Below, one piece after another: positions 1-6,021 of a stretch of 6,766 bases of DNA. The stretch is taken from positions 1 through 6,766 of the forward strand of contig CABUCT010000066.1 of assembly GCA_902490145.1 (NCBI GenBank), given 5' to 3'. The notes under the pieces were generated by a model. It was not told where the DNA came from and searched no databases. It worked only from the letters and a program-made list of their open reading frames with translations. This DNA comes from an uncultured Oscillospiraceae bacterium. Its GTDB lineage: Bacteria > Bacillota > Clostridia > Oscillospirales > Acutalibacteraceae. Every line of letters begins with the position of its first letter. Position 1 is the first letter of the stretch. The position numbers and the translations under genes were made by a program.

Positions 1-71
1 TTTTTTAACAATGTTTTTGCGGGTTTTTCCAATTGAAAGCATCATTTTGTTAAAAAAGTAATCAATTTTCC

Positions 72-99
72 TTGACATAACCACCTGTATGTGTATAAT
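72..99 (+). promoter_or_regulatory. sigma-A promoter of serC-serA
   Basis: TTGACA at 72-77 and TATAAT at 94-99 both match the sigma-A consensus exactly and are separated by 16 bp. This predicts a transcription start near 106 and a leader of about 44 nt before the serC ATG. The leader is AT-rich and too short for a T-box or an amino-acid attenuator, so any control is probably exerted at the promoter itself. Possible operator half-sites surround the -10 box. Confidence 0.88.
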
Positions 100-113
100 A
101 TAAAAATATACAG
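85..113. promoter_or_regulatory. inverted half-sites around the serC -10 (possible operator)
   Basis: TGTATA at 92-97 is mirrored by TATACA at 107-112 with 9 bp between the arms. A further CTGTAT at 85-90 mirrors ATACAG at 108-113. The arms enclose the -10 box and the predicted start site, a position where a bound repressor would block polymerase. The sequence is AT-rich, so chance is a real alternative and no regulator can be named. Confidence 0.3.
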
Positions 114-135
114 ATTTTTTAAATTAACTAATTTT

Positions 136-141
136 AAGGAG
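136..141 (+). promoter_or_regulatory. serC ribosome binding site (decides start)
   Basis: AAGGAG lies 8 nt before the ATG at 150. The upstream in-frame GTG at 141 overlaps the last base of this site and cannot use it, so the ATG is the start. Confidence 0.9.
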
Positions 142-149
142 TGACATCA

Positions 150-1235
150 ATGTCAAGAGTTTACAATTTTTCAGCAGGTCCATCACAGCTTGCTGAAAGC
201 GTTCTTAAAAAAGCTGCTGATGAAATGCTGGATTATGAAGGTTCGGGCCAGTCCGTAATGGAGATGTCTCACCGTTCAAAAATATATAAGACTATAATCG
301 ACGGAGCTGAATCCTTGCTTCGTGAGATTATGAACATCCCCGATAATTACAAGGTTTTGTTTTTACAGGGCGGTGCTTCAACCCAGTTTGCAATGGTTCC
401 GCTGAATCTTATGACCGGTTCGGGCAAAGCCGACTATGTTATAACAGGGCAGTGGGCAAACAAAGCGTATAAAGAAGCGGCTCGTTACGGTGATGCAAAG
501 GCTATTGCTTCTTCTCAGGATAAAACTTACTCTTATATCCCGAAGCTTGATCCCTCAACATTTACAAAAGACGCAGATTATTTCCATATCTGCATGAACA
601 ACACCATTTACGGCACAAAATATCATACCCTTCCTGACACCGGCAATGTTCCGCTGGTTGCAGATATTTCTTCGTGCATTTTATCCGAGCCGATCGATGT
701 GACTAAATTTGGCATGCTCTATGCAGGGGCTCAGAAAAACGTTGCTCCAGCCGGACTCACAATTGTTATTATCCGTGAAGATCTGCTTGGCAAAGCAATG
801 GATATCACACCCACCATGCTGAACTATGTCACACATGCTGAAGCTGGTTCAATGTTCAATACTCCGCCTTGCTATAACATCTATATCTGTAAACTGGTGC
901 TTGAATGGATAAAGAACGACATCGGCGGACTCGAAAACATGAAAAAAATTAACGAGCAAAAAGCAAATCTTATTTATAATTTCCTTGATAACAGTAAGTT
1001 GTTCAAGGGTACAGTTGTTCCTGAAGATCGTTCGCTTATGAACATTCCTTTTGTAACCGGAAACGAAGAGCTTGATGCAAAATTTGTAAAAGAAGCCGAA
1101 GCAAACGGTTTTGTCAACATCAAGGGTCACAGAAGCGTTGGCGGTATGCGTGCATCAGTATACAATGCCATGCCGCTTGAAGGTTGTCAAAAGCTTGTTG
1201 AGTTTATGGCTAAGTTTGAAAAGGAGAACGCATAA
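150..1235 (+). CDS. serC: Phosphoserine aminotransferase SerC
   Basis: This PLP enzyme (class V aminotransferase fold, cytosolic) converts 3-phosphohydroxypyruvate and glutamate to 3-phosphoserine and 2-oxoglutarate, the second step of serine synthesis. The 361-residue product is the usual full length. The start MSRVYNFSAGP is the family hallmark. GGAST (74-78) and W102 belong to the cofactor pocket, and K196 in GAQKNVAPAG is the expected Schiff-base lysine. NTPP (237-240) and GHRSVGGMRAS (326-336) are the conserved partner-subunit and substrate phosphate motifs. The ATG at 150 is preferred over GTG 141 because AAGGAG sits 8 nt upstream of it. The stop codon shares one base with the serA start, so the two genes are translationally coupled. 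SerC homologues can also act on 4-phosphohydroxythreonine in pyridoxal phosphate synthesis, but the serA neighbour points to serine. Confidence 0.97.
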   Translation: MSRVYNFSAGPSQLAESVLKKAADEMLDYEGSGQSVMEMSHRSKIYKTIIDGAESLLREIMNIPDNYKVLFLQGGASTQFAMVPLNLMTGSGKADYVITGQWANKAYKEAARYGDAKAIASSQDKTYSYIPKLDPSTFTKDADYFHICMNNTIYGTKYHTLPDTGNVPLVADISSCILSEPIDVTKFGMLYAGAQKNVAPAGLTIVIIREDLLGKAMDITPTMLNYVTHAEAGSMFNTPPCYNIYICKLVLEWIKNDIGGLENMKKINEQKANLIYNFLDNSKLFKGTVVPEDRSLMNIPFVTGNEELDAKFVKEAEANGFVNIKGHRSVGGMRASVYNAMPLEGCQKLVEFMAKFEKENA

Positions 1236-2404
1236 TGTTTAATATAAAAACCCTTAACAAAATTTCCGAATCGGGGCTCAAACATTTTGACCATGAAAAA
1301 TACACTTACGGTGATGAGATTGAAAATCCCGATGCAATACTTGTCCGTTCGGCAAAAATGCATGACATGGAGTTTGACAGCAATTTAAAGGCTATCGGAA
1401 GAGCCGGTGCAGGTGTTAATAACATTCCCCTCGACCGCTGCTCTGAACAGGGTATAGTAGTTTTCAACACCCCCGGTGCAAATGCAAATGCTGTTAAAGA
1501 ATTGGTTGTTGCCGGCATGCTTATCTGCTCTCGCCGTGTAATTCCGGCCATTGAATGGGCAAAAACCCTCAAAGGCAATGGTGCAGAAGTCGGCAAAATG
1601 GTGGAAAAGGGCAAAAGTGCTTTCGCAGGTCCCGAAATTCTCGGCAAAAGCCTTGGTGTTATCGGGCTTGGTGCGATTGGTGTTGGTGTGGCAAATGCCG
1701 CAAAATCACTTGGGATGGAAGTTTATGGCTATGATCCGTATCTTTCGGTCGATGCGGCATGGCATCTTTCCCGCTCGATCAAACACTCCAAAAATCTTGA
1801 TGAGATTTTTGCAAAATGCGATTATATCACCGTCCATGTGCCTCTTACCGACGAAACAAAATATATGATTAATTCAAAAACCATTGAGGGAATGAAAGAC
1901 GGAGTCAGAATTCTCAATTTTGCCAGAGGAGAGCTTGTTAACACGACCGACATTATTGCCGCTCTGGGAACCGGAAAAGTTGCAGCTTATGTCACTGATT
2001 TTACAAGTGATGAGCTTCTCGGTGTTGACGGAGTTATTGCTCTGCCGCATCTCGGTGCTTCCACTCCTGAGGCAGAGGACAACTGTGCTTCTATGGCTGC
2101 AAGCGAGATTATTGACTTCCTTGAAAACGGAAATATCGTAAACTCGGTTAATATGCCGGCCGTTTCCTGTCCAAGAACAGGCGGAGCAAGAATTTGCGTT
2201 GTTCATAAAAACATTCCCAATATTATAAGTCAGCTTTCGGCTATCGTTTCGGGCAAAAATGTCAACATTGAAAATATGCTTAATAAATCCAAAAAGGATC
2301 ATGCATATACCCTCATCGATCTTGATAGCGATACTGTTGACAACTCTATTGTGGACGAAATTGACAAAATCGACGGCGTTATCCGCGTACGTGTAATTGA
2401 ATAA
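1235..2404 (+). CDS. serA: D-3-phosphoglycerate dehydrogenase SerA, short ACT type
   Basis: Cytosolic NAD-dependent oxidation of 3-phosphoglycerate to 3-phosphohydroxypyruvate, the committed step of serine synthesis. The 389-residue protein has a split substrate-binding domain (about 1-95 and 280-310), a Rossmann domain (about 96-280) with GLGAIG at 144-149, and a C-terminal ACT domain (about 318-389). The 2-hydroxyacid dehydrogenase triad is visible as R231 (NFARGEL), E260 and H272 (PHLGAST). E260 lies 29 residues after the arginine, the spacing of the E. coli enzyme, although the surrounding TDFTSDELLG replaces the common DVFxxEP motif. The long intervening domain of Bacillus and mycobacterial SerA is absent. 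The ACT domain suggests serine feedback, which is inferred from the family. AAGGAG at 1221-1226, inside the end of serC, is the ribosome site, and the start codon overlaps the serC stop in TAATG. Confidence 0.95.
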   Translation: MFNIKTLNKISESGLKHFDHEKYTYGDEIENPDAILVRSAKMHDMEFDSNLKAIGRAGAGVNNIPLDRCSEQGIVVFNTPGANANAVKELVVAGMLICSRRVIPAIEWAKTLKGNGAEVGKMVEKGKSAFAGPEILGKSLGVIGLGAIGVGVANAAKSLGMEVYGYDPYLSVDAAWHLSRSIKHSKNLDEIFAKCDYITVHVPLTDETKYMINSKTIEGMKDGVRILNFARGELVNTTDIIAALGTGKVAAYVTDFTSDELLGVDGVIALPHLGASTPEAEDNCASMAASEIIDFLENGNIVNSVNMPAVSCPRTGGARICVVHKNIPNIISQLSAIVSGKNVNIENMLNKSKKDHAYTLIDLDSDTVDNSIVDEIDKIDGVIRVRVIE

Positions 2405-2452
2405 AACAGCAAATACAAAGTGGGATTATTTACCGTTTATCATTGTTTTTAT

Positions 2453-2485
2453 AAAGCCGCAGGCATAATGCCTTGCGGCTTTTTT
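2453..2485 (+). terminator. intrinsic terminator of serC-serA
   Basis: GCCGCAGGC (2456-2464) and GCCTTGCGGC (2470-2479) form a GC-rich stem with one bulged base and the loop ATAAT, followed by six T (2480-2485). Three A precede the stem and could pair with the T run, so weak termination on the other strand is also possible. It lies 51 nt after the serA stop and separates the serine operon from what follows. Confidence 0.93.
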
Positions 2486-2511
2486 GCTTATGAATTAAAA
2501 CATTGTTTAAT

Positions 2512-2625
2512 GTGCATTCGGGGATTTCCATCTAGGAAAATCACCCGGATAAGTCAACACTGAAAATAGGGTACCGAAACAGCAAAGGTAAAAATAAACT
2601 ACTGCTTAAAGAAAAACGGATGCAC
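2512..2625 (+). ncRNA. candidate structured RNA of unassigned family
   Basis: GTGCATTCG (2512-2520) pairs with CGGATGCAC (2617-2625) in nine consecutive pairs, one of them G-U, closing a 114-nt domain. Stacked directly on it, 2521-2529 pairs with 2535-2545 (nine pairs, bulged A2540 and A2543, loop ATCTA). The remaining 70 nt are A-rich, with GAAA, GCAAAG and AAAATA segments typical of RNA junctions. They allow TACC/GGTA (2572-2575 with 2587-2590), TAAGT/GCTTA (2550-2554 with 2604-2608), AGCA/TGCT (2581-2584 with 2603-2606) and a GGG/CCC pseudoknot (2569-2571 with 2544-2546). These interior options partly exclude one another. The A-rich loops favour the + strand. It lies after a terminator and before the dnaB promoter, so a stand-alone RNA is likelier than a dnaB leader. 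No convincing own promoter is visible; TTGCTT/TTTAAT (2484-2511) is weak and would start inside the first helix. I do not recognise the family. Confidence 0.5.
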
Positions 2626-2676
2626 TTGCATCAACTGCTTTATCGTATTATTCAAAATAGACTTTATTTACCGCTC

Positions 2677-2705
2677 TTGACCGTTAAAGCCTAATGTGAT
2701 ATACT
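2677..2705 (+). promoter_or_regulatory. sigma-A promoter of dnaB-tilS-hpt-ftsH
   Basis: TTGACC (2677-2682) and TATACT (2700-2705) are 17 bp apart, and TG at 2697-2698 gives an extended -10 (TGATATACT). Transcription should begin near 2712, leaving a leader of about 22 nt before the dnaB ATG, too short for a riboswitch. This is the only strong promoter seen upstream of the four-gene cluster. Confidence 0.88.
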
Positions 2706-2721
2706 TTTTTAAAATGATATG

Positions 2722-2727
2722 AAGGGG
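2722..2727 (+). promoter_or_regulatory. dnaB ribosome binding site (decides start)
   Basis: AAGGGG ends 6 nt before the ATG at 2734. The other in-frame ATG, at 2719, abuts the front of this site, has no Shine-Dalgarno sequence of its own, and would lie only about 7 nt from the predicted transcript end. Confidence 0.85.
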
Positions 2728-2733
2728 ATTATT

Positions 2734-4104
2734 ATGCCCGATTCAAATAATTATTTTGAAGATTTTAATATGCCGTACAGTCTCGACTCTGAACAATCGG
2801 TACTCGGAGCAATTTTGCTTGATCCAAACTGTATTAACGATGAAACTGTATCACAATTGAATCCTGAACATTTTTACCTTCCCCAGCATCAGGCAATTTT
2901 CGGTGCAATTTTCGGAATGTCACAGTTAAACAAGCCGATTGACGTGGTCACCATTTTAGAAGAGCTTCGGTCAAACGGGGATTATGAAAAGGCCGGTGGT
3001 AAGGAGTATTTGGCACAGCTTGCACAGCTTGTGCCGTCTATTGCAAATGTAAAATTTTATGCACAGGCAGTTCTTGAAAAATATCTTATCCGTTCTCTTA
3101 TAAAGGCGGGACGTGAGATTGTTTCCTCGGCTCAAGAGGGAACGGACGAAGCGTCTTTGCAATTGGACGCCGCTGAGCAAAAGCTTTATGATATACGAAA
3201 GGGCAAGGACTCAACAGGGCTTGTGATCATCAAGGATATCCTTGCAACCGAGACTCTTGAAAGACTTAACATGCTTGATAACCCCGAAACCCGCAAGGAA
3301 ATGCGTGGAATACCGACAGGTTTTTCGGGACTTGATAAAGTTATCGGAGGACTTAACAAGTCCGACCTTGTTGTCGTGGGGGCACGCCCTGGTATGGGAA
3401 AAACAAGCTTTATACTAAACGTTGCCCGAAATGTAGCGACCGATACAGGGCGAAAGGTGGCTTTTTTCTCACTTGAGATGTCACGCGATCAGTTGGCACA
3501 GCGTCTTTTGTCTCTCGATACAGGAATTGATATTTCCCGACTTCGTTACGGAGGGCTTAATGCCGATGAATGGGACAGAATAACTACCGCTACGGCATCA
3601 CTTTATTCGGCAAAAATATATGTGGATGAAACCTCTGCGATCACCGTTCAGCAAATTAAATCCAAGCTTCGCCGAAACAAGCCTGATGTGGTATTTATCG
3701 ACTATTTGCAGCTGCTTCAGCCGGTGGGCAAAACCGAAAACCGTGCACAACAGGTAAGTGAAATGACAAGAGCACTTAAAATAATGGCAAAGGAACTTTC
3801 TATTCCGGTTATTATATGTTCTCAGCTTTCTCGTGCGGGAGCAGGAAGAGGAAGCTCTCATGTTCCTCAGCTTTCGGATCTTCGTGAATCCGGAGCTATC
3901 GAACAGGATGCCGATATCGTTCTTATGCTTCACCGTCCGGGTTATTACAGCGAAACCGGTGAAGACAGCGAAACCGAGGGAGATCCCGATGAAGCACAAG
4001 TAATTGTTGCTAAAAACCGCCACGGTCCTACTGGAACGGTCAAAATGCGTTGGGACGGTCGTTTTGCAAAGTTTATTACGATTGATGAAGAATTTGACTA
4101 TTGA
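2734..4104 (+). CDS. dnaB: Replicative DNA helicase DnaB (DnaC of Bacillus)
   Basis: Hexameric 5'-3' helicase that unwinds the replication fork and recruits primase. The 456-residue product is standard length. It has the helical N-terminal domain (about 15-115), a linker (about 150-190) and the RecA-like ATPase domain (about 195-450). Walker A is GARPGMGKT (216-224), the catalytic glutamate is E248 in FFSLEMS, and Walker B ends at D323 in VVFIDYLQLL. SDLRESGAIEQDAD (381-394) is the conserved DnaB motif, and KNRHGPTG (427-434) carries the arginine-finger region. No intein or insertion interrupts these motifs. The ATG at 2734 is chosen from AAGGGG spacing over the one at 2719. It is the first gene of its operon with its own promoter; rplI, a common neighbour in Firmicutes, is not beside it. 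A DnaB-family primary helicase is far likelier than a phage copy given the operon. Confidence 0.97.
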   Translation: MPDSNNYFEDFNMPYSLDSEQSVLGAILLDPNCINDETVSQLNPEHFYLPQHQAIFGAIFGMSQLNKPIDVVTILEELRSNGDYEKAGGKEYLAQLAQLVPSIANVKFYAQAVLEKYLIRSLIKAGREIVSSAQEGTDEASLQLDAAEQKLYDIRKGKDSTGLVIIKDILATETLERLNMLDNPETRKEMRGIPTGFSGLDKVIGGLNKSDLVVVGARPGMGKTSFILNVARNVATDTGRKVAFFSLEMSRDQLAQRLLSLDTGIDISRLRYGGLNADEWDRITTATASLYSAKIYVDETSAITVQQIKSKLRRNKPDVVFIDYLQLLQPVGKTENRAQQVSEMTRALKIMAKELSIPVIICSQLSRAGAGRGSSHVPQLSDLRESGAIEQDADIVLMLHRPGYYSETGEDSETEGDPDEAQVIVAKNRHGPTGTVKMRWDGRFAKFITIDEEFDY

Positions 4105-4105
4105 T

Positions 4106-5476
4106 ATGATTGATAAAGTTCGAGACACAATTAAAACTCAAAAAATGCTGTCAGACGGTGATTTTGTGCTGGCGGCTGTATCGGGCGGAGCTGATTCGGT
4201 TTCACTGCTCCGCCTGCTTTGCATTTTAAAAGATGAATATTCGCTCACTCTTGCGGCTGCACATATTAACCATGGAATTCGCGGGGATGAGGCTCTTCGC
4301 GATGAAAACTTCGTGAAAGAACTTTGCATGGATTACGGTGTTCCGCTTTATATTTGTCATGCAAATGTACCTTTTGAATCAAAAAAAACCGGTGAAAGTG
4401 AGGAAGAGTGTGGAAGAAGAATAAGATATGAATTTCTTTCAGAGAAGGCACAGGGCGGCAAAATTGCCACTGCACATACTTTAAACGATTCACTTGAAAC
4501 AATTGTATTCAATCTTTCCAGAGGAAGTGGACTTAAAGGTCTTTGCGGAATTCCTCCTATCAGGAACAACATTATCCGGCCGCTCTCAAACTGTACCCGT
4601 GAGGATGTTGAGGAGTTCTGCAAAAATGAGGGATTGTCTTTTATGACCGACAGTACAAATATTGATGATGAATACCGTCGGAATTTTATACGCCATAATA
4701 TTATACCGAGGTTAAACAATCTCAACCCATCACTTTATTCGGCAGTTTCACGGATGATTGCTCAAAACCGCCGGGACGAAAATTTTTTAGAGACTCAGAC
4801 CGAGATTGCAATAAAAGAGGCTGCTTTGTCTGAGGAAAAATACTCTCAAGAAGTGTTAAAAAGCCTTCATGACAGCATAAAATATCGTGCGGTGGCCGAG
4901 ATTATAAGAACAGAATCGCCCCCCGAATACCGTCATGTTGAAGCGGTTTGTAATCTCCTTGATAAAAACGATGGCAAGACAAATTTACCAAAAAACAAAG
5001 CGGCAGTTTTAAAAAACGGAATTTTACAGATAACTCAGGCCAAACCTCAAAATAATAAGTTTAGTTTTTGCTTTGAATTTAACATCTCCGATGGTGAAAA
5101 ACAATTTATCTTGCCTTTTGGCAAAATTTATTTAAAGGTTTGGGATATTTCCAAAATAAAAGATTGCAAAAAAATTAACAATCTGTTATCATATAATGTG
5201 CTTGATTGTGATAAAATAGGTAAAACTCTTATGGTGAGGAATCGTTTAAGCGGAGATAAGATATCTCTTGCAAAACGAAGATGCTCCAAAACTTTAAAAA
5301 AATTATGGACCGAGCAAGGATTAAATGCTGACGAACGAACAAAAATGATCGTGCTGTGTGATGAAAACGGAGTTGTGTTTGCCGAAAATGCCGATTCAGA
5401 CAGCCGGTGTCGGGTGACCGATCAAACCAAAAAAATTTTGAGCATAAAAATTGAGAGGAAGAACAATAATGCTTGA
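4106..5476 (+). CDS. tilS: tRNA(Ile2) lysidine synthetase TilS
   Basis: Cytosolic enzyme that uses ATP and lysine to convert C34 of the CAU-anticodon isoleucine tRNA to lysidine, so that the tRNA reads AUA as isoleucine. The 456-residue protein has the N-terminal PP-loop ATPase (SGGADS, 26-31), the HINHGIRG segment (53-60), the AHTLNDSLET motif (123-132) corresponding to the usual AHHADDQAET, TDSTN with the downstream RRNFIRH (181-197), a helical middle, and a C-terminal TilS domain (about 370-450, containing GDKISL and LKKLWTEQGL). The start is uncertain. ATG 4106 lies one base after the dnaB stop and places the PP-loop at residue 26, as in relatives. ATG 4085, overlapping dnaB by 20 nt, would add seven residues. 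Neither has a good ribosome site; GAAGAA (4087-4092) is 13 nt from 4106, so coupling to dnaB translation is likely. The 3' end overlaps hpt by 8 nt. Confidence 0.95.
   Translation: MIDKVRDTIKTQKMLSDGDFVLAAVSGGADSVSLLRLLCILKDEYSLTLAAAHINHGIRGDEALRDENFVKELCMDYGVPLYICHANVPFESKKTGESEEECGRRIRYEFLSEKAQGGKIATAHTLNDSLETIVFNLSRGSGLKGLCGIPPIRNNIIRPLSNCTREDVEEFCKNEGLSFMTDSTNIDDEYRRNFIRHNIIPRLNNLNPSLYSAVSRMIAQNRRDENFLETQTEIAIKEAALSEEKYSQEVLKSLHDSIKYRAVAEIIRTESPPEYRHVEAVCNLLDKNDGKTNLPKNKAAVLKNGILQITQAKPQNNKFSFCFEFNISDGEKQFILPFGKIYLKVWDISKIKDCKKINNLLSYNVLDCDKIGKTLMVRNRLSGDKISLAKRRCSKTLKKLWTEQGLNADERTKMIVLCDENGVVFAENADSDSRCRVTDQTKKILSIKIERKNNNA
5454..5459 (+). promoter_or_regulatory. hpt ribosome binding site (decides start)
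   Basis: AGAGGA lies within the last tilS codons, 9 nt before the ATG at 5469. A TTG at 5451 could extend the frame by six residues, but it precedes this site and has no usable one upstream. Confidence 0.8.
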
Positions 5477-6008
5477 TGATATTGAAAAGGTTCTTATTTC
5501 CGAGCAGAAGCTTTCTGAAATAGTCAGCGGACTTGGAAAAAGAATAAGTGAAGATTATAAGGGAAAAGAACCTATTTTGGTAAGTATTCTTAAAGGCTCA
5601 GTAGTATTTATGGCCGATCTTATGAGAGCTATTACCATTCCATGCGAAATTGATTTTATGGCGGTTTCAAGTTATGGTTCGGGTGTAAAAACCTCCGGAG
5701 TGGTTAAAATAGTGAAGGATCTTGACCGAAATATCGAGGGAAAAGATCTCCTTATAGTAGAGGATATTCTTGATTCCGGAATGACCCTTTCATACATATT
5801 GGATATTTTGTCGGCAAGAAAACCGGCAAGCATTAAGATATGCACACTTTTTGACAAACCGTCACGCCGTCAGGTAAAGGTTTTTGCCGATTATTCAGGA
5901 GCCGAAGTTCCCGATGAATTTATCGTAGGATATGGCCTTGATTATAATGAAATTTATCGAAATCTTCCGTATATCGGGGTGCTTAAGCCCTCGGTCTACG
6001 AAAAATAA
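5469..6008 (+). CDS. hpt: Hypoxanthine(-guanine) phosphoribosyltransferase Hpt
   Basis: Purine salvage enzyme that transfers phosphoribose from PRPP to hypoxanthine, and usually guanine, giving IMP or GMP. The 179-residue product is typical for bacterial Hpt/HprT. LKGS (41-44) is the pyrophosphate loop, SSYGSG (67-72) begins the mobile active-site loop, and VEDILDSGMTL (97-107) is the PRPP-binding motif with E98, D99 and the catalytic-base aspartate D102. K130 in DKPSRR and VGYGLDYNEIYRNLPYIG (153-170) contact the purine ring and magnesium in relatives. Base preference cannot be read with certainty. The start overlaps the tilS stop by 8 nt, and ftsH follows after 13 nt. Xanthine or adenine phosphoribosyltransferases have different PRPP-loop surroundings and are unlikely. 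In Bacillus subtilis, TilS and HprT have been reported to form a complex that activates ftsH transcription; whether that holds here is unknown. Confidence 0.96.
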   Translation: MLDDIEKVLISEQKLSEIVSGLGKRISEDYKGKEPILVSILKGSVVFMADLMRAITIPCEIDFMAVSSYGSGVKTSGVVKIVKDLDRNIEGKDLLIVEDILDSGMTLSYILDILSARKPASIKICTLFDKPSRRQVKVFADYSGAEVPDEFIVGYGLDYNEIYRNLPYIGVLKPSVYEK

Positions 6009-6021
6009 CCGGAGGAAACAC

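Noticed and set aside
141..149. GTG start for serC three codons upstream of the ATG
   Set aside because: It overlaps the end of the AAGGAG ribosome site, and the family begins at the MSRVYNFSAGP segment.
849..1130. Minus-strand open frame opposite serC; similar minus-strand frames lie opposite serA, dnaB, tilS and hpt
   Set aside because: These lie wholly or mostly inside well-recognised genes, have no recognisable domain, and are shadows of the coding strand.
1551..1868. Second + strand frame overlapping serA
   Set aside because: It is an out-of-frame read of the SerA Rossmann domain with no independent signals.
2484..2511. Promoter TTGCTT-16-TTTAAT for the candidate RNA
   Set aside because: Both boxes are weak and the predicted start near 2518 would remove half of the first helix.
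2510..2563. Small 17-codon frame beginning at ATG 2510 within the spacer
   Set aside because: It has no ribosome site, its product is nondescript, and the same bases are better explained by RNA pairing.
2451..2643. 7-bp long-range pairing ATAAAGC (2451-2457) with GCTTTAT (2637-2643), which could enclose the whole candidate RNA
   Set aside because: The left arm is part of the much stronger serA terminator hairpin, and a 7-bp AT-rich match over 190 nt is easily chance.
5943..5948. Exact TATAAT inside hpt as a possible private ftsH promoter
   Set aside because: It encodes the conserved LDYNE residues, there is no good -35 box about 17 bp upstream, and TG is not placed for an extended -10.
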